Made by a program: the position numbers and the translations under genes. 64,000 bases of DNA from positions 124,001 through 188,000 of the forward strand of contig CBDFFM010000005.1 of NCBI GenBank assembly GCA_965246785.1. Reading direction: 5' to 3'. Positions 7,587-16,567 of the stretch are shown in pieces. Source of the stretch: UBA1952 sp965246785. Lineage in GTDB: Bacteria; Bacteroidota; Bacteroidia; Chitinophagales; Chitinophagaceae. Every line of letters starts with the position of its first letter. Within the stretch, counting starts at the first letter, position 1. The notes beneath the pieces are model-generated. The model ran no database searches, was not told the origin of the DNA, and worked only from the letters and a program-made list of their open reading frames with translations.

Positions 7587-10523
7587 TCAATGCTGAATGA
7601 TGAGCGGCATCGTCCGGCATGTGCCGTCTTCAGCGTTCAGCATCAACTGATATCCGCCATTGGCCAGGCCGCTTACATTGACATCTATAAACTGGCTGGC
7701 GTGAATGGAACTTTCCCACACCGCCGCGCCTCCTGCGTCATAGATCCTGATACTTCCATTGAGCACTTCTCCGAAGCGGATATGGGCAACTTCCCCGGCG
7801 GGGTTTGGAAAAATACGGATGCCGGGCTCGCTTTCGCCACCGTTTACAATGCGCGTCTGCGAGTAAGTACATGCGCCGCCAATATCTACCTGCCGGACGC
7901 GGTAATATGCTTTTCCGGGACGTGGCTGCCTGTCATCAAAACGGTAAGTGTTTTCAACAGCCGCCGGCTGTACAGCCGCCCGGCCTATGCGCTCAAATAT
8001 CTGACCATCACTGCTGCGTTCCGGCTCATAATATGCCACTGCGCCCTCGTTTGTGGCGCGCCAGTCCAGTTGCACCACGTTCTTATTCCGCGCAGCGCTA
8101 AAGCTCAGCCATGAGATCGGCAAGGCCGTTGCAACGTTAAAGCTGCTCACGCTCGTCAGACTCCAGCCATCATAGCTGCGGATGTATAGCTTATGCGCGC
8201 CGCCGCTCAGGCTGCCCGTACCCGTAGTGCTGAAGTTGTAGTTGCTGAAGTTCGCCGCAGGCGTCAGCGTCATAGTTGTGCCTGCGCCAAAGCCGGGATC
8301 TGTATCAAAGAAGTATTCCAGCTTCGTGATGTTGGCCGGCGCTGCAGGCGCAGGCGGATAAGCTGGGTCTATGTCCACGAGGAAGTCCCGGATATTGGTG
8401 ATGCTCCAACGCCCTGCGGCATTCTGACTCCGCGCACATAGCCGATGGATGCCGGACGGCAGCGAAGCCGTTGCCGCGCCGAAAGAGAGTGCTGAAATAT
8501 TTTGCGCAGCCGTCAAGGGAATATTAGTGCCGCTGCCAAAGCCTGGGTCTGCATCTATGAAATATTCTGCTTTCGTCACATTGCCTGTCGCAGGCGGAGC
8601 AGAGGTATAGGCAGGGTCGTAGTCTACCAGAAAGTCCCTGACATACCTGAGGCTCCACGCACCTGTAGCCGCGCGGCTGCGCACATACAGGCGGTGTATG
8701 CCCACGCTCAACCCGGCTGTATTAATGCTTGCCGAAAGATTATTGATGTTCACCGCGGGCGTAACTGCGATCGCCGTCCCCGCGCCAAAGCCGGGATCTG
8801 TGTCTATGAAGTACTCCGCCGCAAAGACATTTCCGGCGGCAGCCGGCGCATTGCCATAAGCTGGGTTATAATCCACTAGAAACTGGCGTACAATCGTCTC
8901 GCTCCAGCCGCCAGACGCGGTCTGCGAACGCAGGTAAAGCTGGTGCGTACCCACAGCCAGCCCGGCCGTATTGATGGTGGCAGCAAGGCTGCTGATATTT
9001 ACTCCTGGTGTCAGTGTAATGTTCGACCCTGCACCAAAGCCGGGATCGGTGTCAATGAAATATTCCGCCTTCGTCACATTGCCTGCCGCTGCGAGTGAAA
9101 AAGCATAAGCCGGGTCGGGGAAGCAGCTTGCATAGCCATATACCAGCATGCTGTCATTATTCCCGCTGGCATCGGGTGTGTAAAGGCTGGCGCAGTTGTA
9201 GCCATTGAGGTGATAGAGCGCAACCGTTGCCGCATCGTTTGCGAATATGCCGGTTGGCGGTGTAAAGTTGGCAGTGTATCGCGCGGTATTGGAGAAGCGT
9301 ACTTCATCCAGCTCCCCGCTGTGCTTATAGATTTGCCCGCCGCAGCAGGAGCTGTTATTAGTCATGATGCCAAACGCATCGCTGCCGCTGGTAGCCAATG
9401 CGCGGTTTATAGGCAGCGAGGCTACAAGAATGCCATCGGCAAAGAGCCGCGCTACCGTGCCATTTGCGCTTACCGCCCAATGATGCCACTGATTGTCGCT
9501 CACAAAGGCTTTTGAGATAGCGGCATTATCGCCGGTGCTGGTATTGAGGCCAGTGTACATTGTCAGGAATCCCGCCTGCGTTGTAATCATGAAATCGCCG
9601 GATGCGCTGCCGTTAGAAGCATTACCTACGATGTTGGGCGCCCGCCATAGCTCGCTGTTCGGCGTTACGCCCAGGTCGGTGCTCTTAAGCCAGCCTTCAA
9701 TGGTAAAGGTGGAAAGCCCGTGCATCATCCCCGCAGGGGCAATGCCGTACTGAGTTGTTCCGTTAAAAGAAAAGTCGCCCGTGAAAGGCAGGGTCGTACA
9801 GGAAGCCACGCCTGCATTCAGCGTCAGATCGTTTACGTTGGAAGAAGCATCAGGCGTCTTCACGCCGCATTGCGTAGCAAAATGCAGCAGTGAAATGGTG
9901 CTGGCATCCGTTGTAAAGCTCGTAGCCGGTGTAAAGCTGCTGCTATAGCGGGCCGTGCTGGAAATGCGCAGCTCTGCATACTGACCCTGATGGGAGAAAT
10001 TGATGCCCGCCGCGTTGTTGCCACCCTGATAAAAATCCAACGCGCTGCCGCCAAGTGTAACCGGTGCGCTCGTCACCACGCCATTGCCAGAGGTAAGCGA
10101 GGAAACGCTTGTGCCATCTAAGTACAGCACTGCATTTGTGCCGTTATTCACAAGGGCAATGTGATGCCAGGCATTGTTATTGATCTGCTGCGTCGCAGAC
10201 AAATACGACACATCGCCGCTGCTGTTCAGGCCATGCCAGAAACCGATATAGCCATTGTTGCTGGTAATTCCGAAGTCCCCGCTGGCGTTACCGTTGGTGG
10301 ATATGCCACACATTGTAGGCCGCTGCCAGTAGGTGCTATTCGTACCGCTTTCCGTTGTCTTAATCCAAAACTCAACTGTGAATACCGATGCGCTGCTCAG
10401 CACATTGCTGCCAAACACGCCAAACTGTGACGTGCCGTTCAGCGCTGCGTAGTTGCTAAACGACTGCCCGCGTGCGTAGCCTGCCGCCAGCAGGACGCAC
10501 AACAAAAAACCAATCCTTTTCAT
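7587..10523 (-). CDS. Large T9SS surface protein with two LamG domains and four 83-residue repeats
   Basis: A 978-residue secreted protein. Signal peptide at 1-19 (AAGYARGQ). Two concanavalin-A/LamG-like domains follow (about 25-220 and 245-455), each with the FTVEFWIKTT or FTIEGWLKST strand and the WHHIALVNNGT or WHHWAVSANGT strand of that fold. Residues about 478-805 are four tandem copies of an 83-residue module, each with EYFIDTDPGFGAG and a later RSxxxxGxWS element. A beta-sandwich (about 815-900) and a type A T9SS tail (RIFPNPAGEV from about 908) end the chain. LamG domains bind glycans or other surface ligands, so adhesion is the likely role. The beta-helix gene lies 19 bases upstream on the same strand, so the two are probably one operon. 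Confidence 0.88.
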   Translation of the reverse strand: MKRIGFLLCVLLAAGYARGQSFSNYAALNGTSQFGVFGSNVLSSASVFTVEFWIKTTESGTNSTYWQRPTMCGISTNGNASGDFGITSNNGYIGFWHGLNSSGDVSYLSATQQINNNAWHHIALVNNGTNAVLYLDGTSVSSLTSGNGVVTSAPVTLGGSALDFYQGGNNAAGINFSHQGQYAELRISSTARYSSSFTPATSFTTDASTISLLHFATQCGVKTPDASSNVNDLTLNAGVASCTTLPFTGDFSFNGTTQYGIAPAGMMHGLSTFTIEGWLKSTDLGVTPNSELWRAPNIVGNASNGSASGDFMITTQAGFLTMYTGLNTSTGDNAAISKAFVSDNQWHHWAVSANGTVARLFADGILVASLPINRALATSGSDAFGIMTNNSSCCGGQIYKHSGELDEVRFSNTARYTANFTPPTGIFANDAATVALYHLNGYNCASLYTPDASGNNDSMLVYGYASCFPDPAYAFSLAAAGNVTKAEYFIDTDPGFGAGSNITLTPGVNISSLAATINTAGLAVGTHQLYLRSQTASGGWSETIVRQFLVDYNPAYGNAPAAAGNVFAAEYFIDTDPGFGAGTAIAVTPAVNINNLSASINTAGLSVGIHRLYVRSRAATGAWSLRYVRDFLVDYDPAYTSAPPATGNVTKAEYFIDADPGFGSGTNIPLTAAQNISALSFGAATASLPSGIHRLCARSQNAAGRWSITNIRDFLVDIDPAYPPAPAAPANITKLEYFFDTDPGFGAGTTMTLTPAANFSNYNFSTTGTGSLSGGAHKLYIRSYDGWSLTSVSSFNVATALPISWLSFSAARNKNVVQLDWRATNEGAVAYYEPERSSDGQIFERIGRAAVQPAAVENTYRFDDRQPRPGKAYYRVRQVDIGGACTYSQTRIVNGGESEPGIRIFPNPAGEVAHIRFGEVLNGSIRIYDAGGAAVWESSIHASQFIDVNVSGLANGGYQLMLNAEDGTCRTMPLIIQH

Positions 10524-10542
10524 AGTACTGGGTTTTCAGGGG

Positions 10543-11556
10543 CTAGTTATTGTTGCGCGTGCTGATGGTGACGCTCATGGTAGAAGTGCCCGTCGGAATG
10601 CTGGCGGGAACTGTGAGCGAGTAGATAGTCGGGATGCCGGGAATACCGGAAAGCTTATAAGGATCGGGGCCGCCAAAAGCGCCGCAGTCGGGCGTGTAAG
10701 ACAGCAGAGTCACGCCCGCGCCAATAGCAGGCGATCCGGTCTTGAGCTGATAATAGGCATCGTTGCTGCCCGTTTGGGTGCAGATGCTGCTGAGCGCTGT
10801 GTTGAAAATATTATTGACGGCGCCTGCAGGGAGCGTAGGCGTTGTCGGGAACAGATTATTTTTTACGATTGCATTGGTGATGCCAGGGCTGTTGTTATTC
10901 ACCACATTGTTGGCGAAGTAGCAATTGGCAACGGTAATTCCAGAGTAATAACTATCAAACGTGCAGTTGCGGATAATGCAGCCGGTAGTAAGATTGGGCG
11001 TATTGATGCCCGAAAGCACCAGACAGTTTTCAACGGTGAAGTCTTTCATGCCGCCGTTGGAAACATAAATCACCCCGTTGATGTAGCACTTGCGCAAAGC
11101 AATGCCACGGCTGTAATGATTGTTGGCATCAAAGCCATATATCGCGCACTTCTCAATCGTGATATTGTTAGCGCTGTCCGCATTCACTGTTGGATAGTAA
11201 TTGATGGTCATCCCAATGACTCTGCTGCCCGTAGCGCCGGCGTAGAAATAAAGCGCATTGAGTTTCGCGGGGTTGATGTTGGCCTGTAGCCCGGCATTGC
11301 CACCGGCAGTTCCGTCCAGCAGATAGCCGGGGCCTATAATACTGAGCTGTTTGCTCAGATAGACAGAGCTGTATGTCGTAACGGAAGGCTCAACGTGAAT
11401 CGTATCGCCGCTTACAACCGCCGTGGCGTTTACGGCTGTATTCACATCGGTATAATCAGCGACCACGCCGCTGTTGTTGTTCACGCGCCATACTTTGGCA
11501 TTGCCGGATGCGGCGGCGAGCATGGCGAGGGAAAGGAGGTAAAAAGTCTTTTTCAT
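10543..11556 (-). CDS. Exported right-handed beta-helix protein
   Basis: A 337-residue protein with a signal peptide (MKKTFYLLSLAMLAAASGNA). The body has the short, Asn/Gly/Ile/Val-rich strands and turns typical of parallel beta-helix folds (for example NITIEKCAIYGFDANN, FTVENCLVLSGI, CIIRNCTFDSYYSG), about 20-25 residues per coil. This fold is found in polysaccharide lyases and surface adhesins; I see no catalytic signature that would choose between them. No T9SS tail is present: the chain ends with a short Thr/Ser-rich stretch, so it may stay periplasmic or leave by another route. It is the first gene of a two-gene unit with the LamG protein. Confidence 0.8.
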   Translation of the reverse strand: MKKTFYLLSLAMLAAASGNAKVWRVNNNSGVVADYTDVNTAVNATAVVSGDTIHVEPSVTTYSSVYLSKQLSIIGPGYLLDGTAGGNAGLQANINPAKLNALYFYAGATGSRVIGMTINYYPTVNADSANNITIEKCAIYGFDANNHYSRGIALRKCYINGVIYVSNGGMKDFTVENCLVLSGINTPNLTTGCIIRNCTFDSYYSGITVANCYFANNVVNNNSPGITNAIVKNNLFPTTPTLPAGAVNNIFNTALSSICTQTGSNDAYYQLKTGSPAIGAGVTLLSYTPDCGAFGGPDPYKLSGIPGIPTIYSLTVPASIPTGTSTMSVTISTRNNN

Positions 11557-11693
11557 AGAAGGATGGTTTTATGCCTCAAAAGTCATCTACAGTTAAACCG
11601 ATGTCAATCCTGTAAAAAGGGGATTTTATCAATCGCCTGAAAGACGCTTAGAAAATCCCCTGAAAAAAGGATAGCGCCGCAAATGCCTGCGAT

Positions 11694-11701
11694 TACTTTT
11701 G
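11694..11701 (+). promoter_or_regulatory. -7 promoter box (TACTTTTG) very close to the start codon
   Basis: TACTTTTG fits TAnnTTTG exactly and ends 9 bases before the ATG at 11711, implying a leader of only a few bases for the kinase-regulator operon. Confidence 0.35.
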
Positions 11702-11710
11702 AGCGCAAGC

Positions 11711-13678
11711 ATGTGCCGCTCCTTACGCCTTCTCCTCATTGTCCTTTTCGGCATGATGCCGGTTTTCTTGCCGCCGGCAAAGGCTGCTAACATAGACAGC
11801 CTTCGCAACGCGCTGCTTCATGCAGGTGATGATTCAGCGCGCTGCCGCATCAACCGCAGGCTTTGCCTTGCTTACGAAAGCACGAATCAAGACAGCGCGC
11901 TCTTCTTCATCAAAAAAGCAGACAGCATTGCAGACAGGCTCCAGTGGAAAATGGGTCAGTTGCTTTGCTGCACTGAGTATGCGTACCTGCTCATGGAGCG
12001 CGGCCGCTTCAGCGAGGGCTTAGACTTGTGCCGTAAAGGCGAAGTGCTTTCCAAAAGTCTGAATGATTCTAACGGGCTGCGCTCTACCTATATCAACTTC
12101 GGGCTCGCCTTTACGCAAAGCAACCGTTTTGACAGCGCGGCGTTCTATTACATGCGCGCTACTTCAATTGCACAGGCAACCGGCGATTCCATGGCCATGG
12201 CAGTCATTCTGGGCAATCTCGGCGGCGTGTATCAGCGCATGCATCAGCCGCAGAGAGGTTATGATGCCGCCATGCAATCGGTGCGCCTGTGCCGTGCCCT
12301 GCGCAACGACGCCAACATGCCCAACGCGCTCAATGGCGTAGCGGCCTGCCTGCTTGACTTGCAACGGTACGATGAGGCCGAGAGACTGCTTCAGGAAGGT
12401 GTGGACGTATGCACGCGCAGCAATAACTCCGGCGACCTCGCCATCATGCTGCTCAACCTTGACAACGTCTATAAATACACGGGTCGCTACGCGCTCATTC
12501 CGCCAACGGCAGGCAAAGCCATTAAGCTCGCAACGGACGTTGGCAGCCCGATGCTGTGGTGCGTCGCAATGCAGGACTTTGCTTTCTATCACTTCACGCA
12601 ACATGCCTACGACAGCGCGACAGGCTGCGCGCGACGCTCTATGGACAGCGCACGCGCAGGCAACTATCTGGTGGGCCTTGAAGACCCTTATCAGCTACTT
12701 GCCGCAATCGCATTGACAAGGGGTAACCTTGCCGGCTACCTGCGCTACAACCTGAGTCGCGACTCGGTGCGCAGCGAAGAATTTACCCAGCAGATGCTGA
12801 CGACGGCGCAGGATATGGAGGCGAAGTACCAGACTGCATCAAAGGAAAGCCGGATTGTCTTGCAGGCTGCTGAACTCCGGCGCAGCCGCTCATTGATGTG
12901 GCTACTGGCCGGCTCGCTGATAGCGGCAGTAGTTATTATCGCGCTTTCCCTGCGGGCTTATCAGGTGAAGCAACGCCTCGCCACGCGCGAGCAGCAACTT
13001 GCAGAAGGCAGAATCAGCCAGCTTCAAAAAGAACAGCAGCTCGCCGCGACAGAAGCCGTATTGCAGGCGCAGGATGATGAGCGCACGCGTATGGCTAAAG
13101 ACCTGCATGATGGTCTCGGCGGCATGCTGAGCGGCATAAAATTCTCATTCTCCAACATGAAGGACAATATGATAATGGCCCCGGAGCAGCAGGCCGCATT
13201 TAGCAGGAGCCTGGACATGCTTGACGCATCCATTGGCGAGCTGCGGCGTGTGGCGCACAACATGATGCCGGAGTCGCTTATCCGCTTCGGGCTGGATGCG
13301 GCGCTGCGCGACCTCTGCCAGTATGTAAACAGCAGCGGCACACTGCGGGTGGCATGCCAGCTTTCCGGCCTCACAGCTACAGAGCCCGACAAGGGCATTT
13401 CTATCAATGTTTATCGCATTGTGCAGGAATTGCTCAACAACATCATACGGCACGCAGGCGCCACGGAGGCGGTTGTGCAGGTAACCCGCAGTGGTGAAAA
13501 TTGGTCTGTTACAGTAGAGGATGACGGCAAGGGCTTTGAAGAAACGAAGGTGAAGGCGGGCATGGGCCTTACTTCCGTCCGCAACCGCGTGACCTATCTC
13601 AATGGCGTAATGGATATACGTTCGTCTCCTGCTCAGGGCAGTTCCATTCTCATAGAATTCAAAAACGCATCCGCATGA
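11711..13678 (+). CDS. TPR-type sensor histidine kinase (NarL-system class)
   Basis: About 655 residues from ATG 11711 (MCRSLRLLLIVLFGM). A TTG 12 bases earlier is a weaker start. A signal sequence ends near PPAKAAN; residues about 25-390 are tetratricopeptide-like helices facing the periplasm; one membrane helix (LMWLLAGSLIAAVVIIAL) follows, then a coiled coil, a HisKA_3 box with phospho-accepting His466 in MAKDLHDGLGGMLSG, and a HATPase domain with the N box (QELLNNIIRHA) and G boxes (DDGKGFEE, GMGLTSVRNR). Such kinases pair with LuxR-type regulators, and the regulator gene overlaps this stop by 4 bases (ATGA). The sensed signal is unknown. Confidence 0.9.
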   Translation: MCRSLRLLLIVLFGMMPVFLPPAKAANIDSLRNALLHAGDDSARCRINRRLCLAYESTNQDSALFFIKKADSIADRLQWKMGQLLCCTEYAYLLMERGRFSEGLDLCRKGEVLSKSLNDSNGLRSTYINFGLAFTQSNRFDSAAFYYMRATSIAQATGDSMAMAVILGNLGGVYQRMHQPQRGYDAAMQSVRLCRALRNDANMPNALNGVAACLLDLQRYDEAERLLQEGVDVCTRSNNSGDLAIMLLNLDNVYKYTGRYALIPPTAGKAIKLATDVGSPMLWCVAMQDFAFYHFTQHAYDSATGCARRSMDSARAGNYLVGLEDPYQLLAAIALTRGNLAGYLRYNLSRDSVRSEEFTQQMLTTAQDMEAKYQTASKESRIVLQAAELRRSRSLMWLLAGSLIAAVVIIALSLRAYQVKQRLATREQQLAEGRISQLQKEQQLAATEAVLQAQDDERTRMAKDLHDGLGGMLSGIKFSFSNMKDNMIMAPEQQAAFSRSLDMLDASIGELRRVAHNMMPESLIRFGLDAALRDLCQYVNSSGTLRVACQLSGLTATEPDKGISINVYRIVQELLNNIIRHAGATEAVVQVTRSGENWSVTVEDDGKGFEETKVKAGMGLTSVRNRVTYLNGVMDIRSSPAQGSSILIEFKNASA

Positions 13679-14295
13679 TTCGCCTCGCGGTTGTTGACGA
13701 CCATCCGCTTGTGGCAGAAGGCATCCGTTCGCTGCTTTCGGCAGCTCCCGACGTGGCATGGGCATGGCATGCCGGCGATGCGCAGGCCTGTCTGTCTCAT
13801 CTCCGCCAGTTGCAGCCCGACGTGCTGCTGCTGGACATCAACCTGCCGGGCAAGAGTGGCCTTGACCTGTGTAGCGAGCTTCGCGCGCTTTATCCTGCCC
13901 TGCACGTCATTGCGCTGAGCACCTACAACCAGGGCAGCTACGTGAAGAAAATGCTGGAGGCCGGTGCTGACGGCTACCTTTTAAAGAATGCCACACGCGA
14001 AGAAATTCTGGAAGCGCTGCTTGTCGTGATGAAGGGCCGCCAATACCTCAGCTTTGAAGCCTCCGCAGCCATCCGCCAGCGCGAGGGAGATGCGCCGGCT
14101 ATCCTCACGCGCCGCGAGCAGGAGGTGCTTGCGCTCATCGCCGAAGGACTGACCAACGCTGCGATAGCGGAGCAGCTTTTTGTGAGCATCACTACGGTAG
14201 ATTCGCATCGCAAGCACTTACTTGAGAAACTGGCTGCGAAGAACACGGCAGCCTTGGTGAAGATTGCGATCGGACTGAAGCTGCTGGATGCTTAG
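13675..14295 (+). CDS. NarL/FixJ-type response regulator
   Basis: A 206-residue two-domain regulator. The receiver domain (1-120) has the acidic pair Asp8-Asp9, the phospho-acceptor Asp54 in LLLDINLPG, the Thr/Ser switch in IALSTYN and Lys in GYLLKNA. The C-terminal LuxR-type HTH (about 140-200) has the TRREQEVLALIAEGLTNAAI and VSITTVDSHRKHLLEKL helices. It overlaps the kinase gene by 4 bases and is surely its partner. The next genes on the same strand encode T9SS proteins, which are possible but unproven targets. Confidence 0.92.
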   Translation: MIRLAVVDDHPLVAEGIRSLLSAAPDVAWAWHAGDAQACLSHLRQLQPDVLLLDINLPGKSGLDLCSELRALYPALHVIALSTYNQGSYVKKMLEAGADGYLLKNATREEILEALLVVMKGRQYLSFEASAAIRQREGDAPAILTRREQEVLALIAEGLTNAAIAEQLFVSITTVDSHRKHLLEKLAAKNTAALVKIAIGLKLLDA

Positions 14296-14458
14296 GGCGA
14301 TTCTGTGTTTTGAAAAAATTGCCACTGATTCTCCGCTCCGGCGGGCTATGCCGGTACCAGCGTCTCAGGATGATTGTGATGATTGCTCAATGATGATATC
14401 TTGACGTAGTGCCGTCCCGTGTCAGCAGGCAGGCCTTACCTTGTATCCGTTGAAATAA

Positions 14459-16450
14459 ATGTCTATGGAAAAGAAGTCTGGTTCTGCCTTAATAAGCAAG
14501 CTGCTGCTTTTGGCTTTGTCGCTGACTGTTGGTGCGCGCGCCTCGGCGCAGATCGCTGCTCAGCCATTGTTCGGAACAGCGACAACGGCGCTGCCCGGCC
14601 TGACATCAATAGGTGCTTCTTCCAATGAGCGACGAGCGCGTAACGCCATGCTGAATATGAGTGGCGGCAGGCCCGATTTTTCCGATAACACAGTGCTGAA
14701 TCTTTTTGATGACCTGCAGTTTTCGGTCAAGCTCGCGCGCCGGGAAGAGACCGTCTTTAAGGACCTGGAAGTCTGGACCGGGAGGGCGGCCGATGCTCCG
14801 TTTGATCATCTTGATCATTATACCAACGTAACGATTGTTTACAATCCCGTTACGACTCATATAGTTGGCAATGTCACGCTTGGCGGCATCAGCTATCAGA
14901 TTCTTCCTACTAAAACGCAGGGTATATGCCGGATTGCCGAACTTAAGCCTGACACCTTCTCTTGCAATGGCGGTTTGCTGCGAGCGCAAGAACCGGCGAT
15001 GTCACCGGCATCCGGCGCCGCTAATAAGAGTGCCGGCCTGAAGAACCTTTGCAGCTCCTGCCTGGAAGACAAAGATGCCGGCGGAAAACAGGTGCTGGAT
15101 ATTTTCGTTGGCTTTTCTTCGTCTGCCGCAGCCGTTGCGATAGATACCAATGCCTATGCGCTCTCCATGGTGCAGAGTGTAAACAACGGGCTTGCCAATT
15201 CAAATGTCGGCAGCGTGTATATGCGACTGGTAGGCACCGGCGTCACCACGCACAATCCCGGCATCATTACCAGCGTGCTGGATTCTACTTACATCTGGTT
15301 TGCAAACAGGATTGATTCGCTGGCTCCGGATTTTGTCAGCATGTTCCAGACGGCTACAGGCGCGCCGGGCGAAGCGGGAGGCTGGGGCACTGTGCCCGGC
15401 TACTCAACTGTGTGCGACGTGCGGGCGCCAAATGCATTCCGCCATGAGATAGGGCATAATGTCGGCGGCGGGCATTGCCCCGGCGACGGTTCTGCGCTGC
15501 CTTACGCGCATGGCTTCAACAATGGGAACTGGACTACGCACCTTTGCGGCAACGGCGTAAACTTTTATTCCAGCCCGCGTGTGCCTGACAATCATGGCAT
15601 TCGCATCGGTGATTCGGCTACAGCAGACATGGCGCGGGTATTCGGTGAGCGGGGCGCTGAGATGGCACAGCATGCCGGTCACCGGGTGCCTTTCTACGCC
15701 GGCGACAGTTGCGCGGGTATCGTATGCAGGCCTTCGCATTGGGGAGCTCAGAACGAGCTGATTAAGACTGTCGTCTTTAATACCATCAACAACAATCAGG
15801 CAATACCTGATTGGACCTGCCCCGCTGTCACAGGTTATAGCGACTATACCAACATGAGCACGACGCTGGTGCGGAATAAAACCTATTCAATCACCATTAC
15901 CCCGAATTTTAGCTTCGCCGATTCAAAGGTGGGCGTATGGATAGACTGGAATAATAATAATCGCTTCAGCCCGTCCGAACGCGTAGCGGTGTTCACCGGC
16001 AAAGGGCCGTGGACAAGTCCCGTTACCGTCCCTGGTGGCGCAAGCGTCTCCAGGGTAAGAATGCGGCTCAGGCTCCAGTATGGCAGCGCCTACAATCCCG
16101 ACCCTTGTGCCGGCTCCTCGTATTCTTCCGGCGAGACGGAAGACTATGCCGTGCAAATCACGGCACCCGCCGGCATCGCCACACAAAGCAACGGTCAACC
16201 GGAAGTTTTCCTGTTTCCGAATCCTGCTACAGACGTGGTAAGCATCCGGCTTACTCCATATCCGCAAACGGACATACGCGTTAAGCTGGTTGATATGGTG
16301 GGGCAGACGGCGCTACAGTCAGGGCTGGAACGAAAAGGCGCGGGCGAGGATTTTTCACTCAATATCAATAGCCTCCCCAAAGGCGTTTACAACTGTGTGA
16401 TAACCGGAGGCAGAAATCTGCTTTTCACTGGCCGGATAGTAAAACTGTAA
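14459..16450 (+). CDS. T9SS-secreted zinc metalloprotease with a GEVED domain
   Basis: A 663-residue protein. The signal peptide covers about residues 1-31 (up to ARASAQ). A metzincin-type zinc site HEIGHNVGGGH spans residues 329-339: His329, His333 and His339 would bind zinc and Glu330 is the catalytic base; this is the HExxHxxGxxH form seen in reprolysin-like families. A GEVED domain follows (about 430-572, with VGVWIDWNNNNRF and SSGETEDYAVQI), and a type A sorting tail begins at FLFPNPATDV (about 585). It is therefore a cell-surface or released peptidase. The ATG at 14459 is used; a second ATG at 14465 is equally possible. The catalytic site is intact. Confidence 0.88.
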   Translation: MSMEKKSGSALISKLLLLALSLTVGARASAQIAAQPLFGTATTALPGLTSIGASSNERRARNAMLNMSGGRPDFSDNTVLNLFDDLQFSVKLARREETVFKDLEVWTGRAADAPFDHLDHYTNVTIVYNPVTTHIVGNVTLGGISYQILPTKTQGICRIAELKPDTFSCNGGLLRAQEPAMSPASGAANKSAGLKNLCSSCLEDKDAGGKQVLDIFVGFSSSAAAVAIDTNAYALSMVQSVNNGLANSNVGSVYMRLVGTGVTTHNPGIITSVLDSTYIWFANRIDSLAPDFVSMFQTATGAPGEAGGWGTVPGYSTVCDVRAPNAFRHEIGHNVGGGHCPGDGSALPYAHGFNNGNWTTHLCGNGVNFYSSPRVPDNHGIRIGDSATADMARVFGERGAEMAQHAGHRVPFYAGDSCAGIVCRPSHWGAQNELIKTVVFNTINNNQAIPDWTCPAVTGYSDYTNMSTTLVRNKTYSITITPNFSFADSKVGVWIDWNNNNRFSPSERVAVFTGKGPWTSPVTVPGGASVSRVRMRLRLQYGSAYNPDPCAGSSYSSGETEDYAVQITAPAGIATQSNGQPEVFLFPNPATDVVSIRLTPYPQTDIRVKLVDMVGQTALQSGLERKGAGEDFSLNINSLPKGVYNCVITGGRNLLFTGRIVKL

Positions 16451-16567
16451 ATCAATTTGCAGGCATTGTACCGAGGCAGGGTGTGGAGATGTGCATTGCC
16501 CCGATAAAAATTCGTGAAACCATCCAACGTTTCGGTTGCCTGGCTGGTCTTTCAGGCAAACAATCTT

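Noticed and set aside
8200..9100. Regular repeat spacing that might suggest a CRISPR or DNA repeat array
   Set aside because: The period is about 249 bases and the repeats are diverged in DNA but conserved in protein; they are the four 83-residue modules of the T9SS protein.
13145..13765. Open frame of 206 codons on the minus strand across the kinase/regulator junction
   Set aside because: The plus strand holds two clear, overlapping two-component genes; the antisense frame has no recognisable domain.
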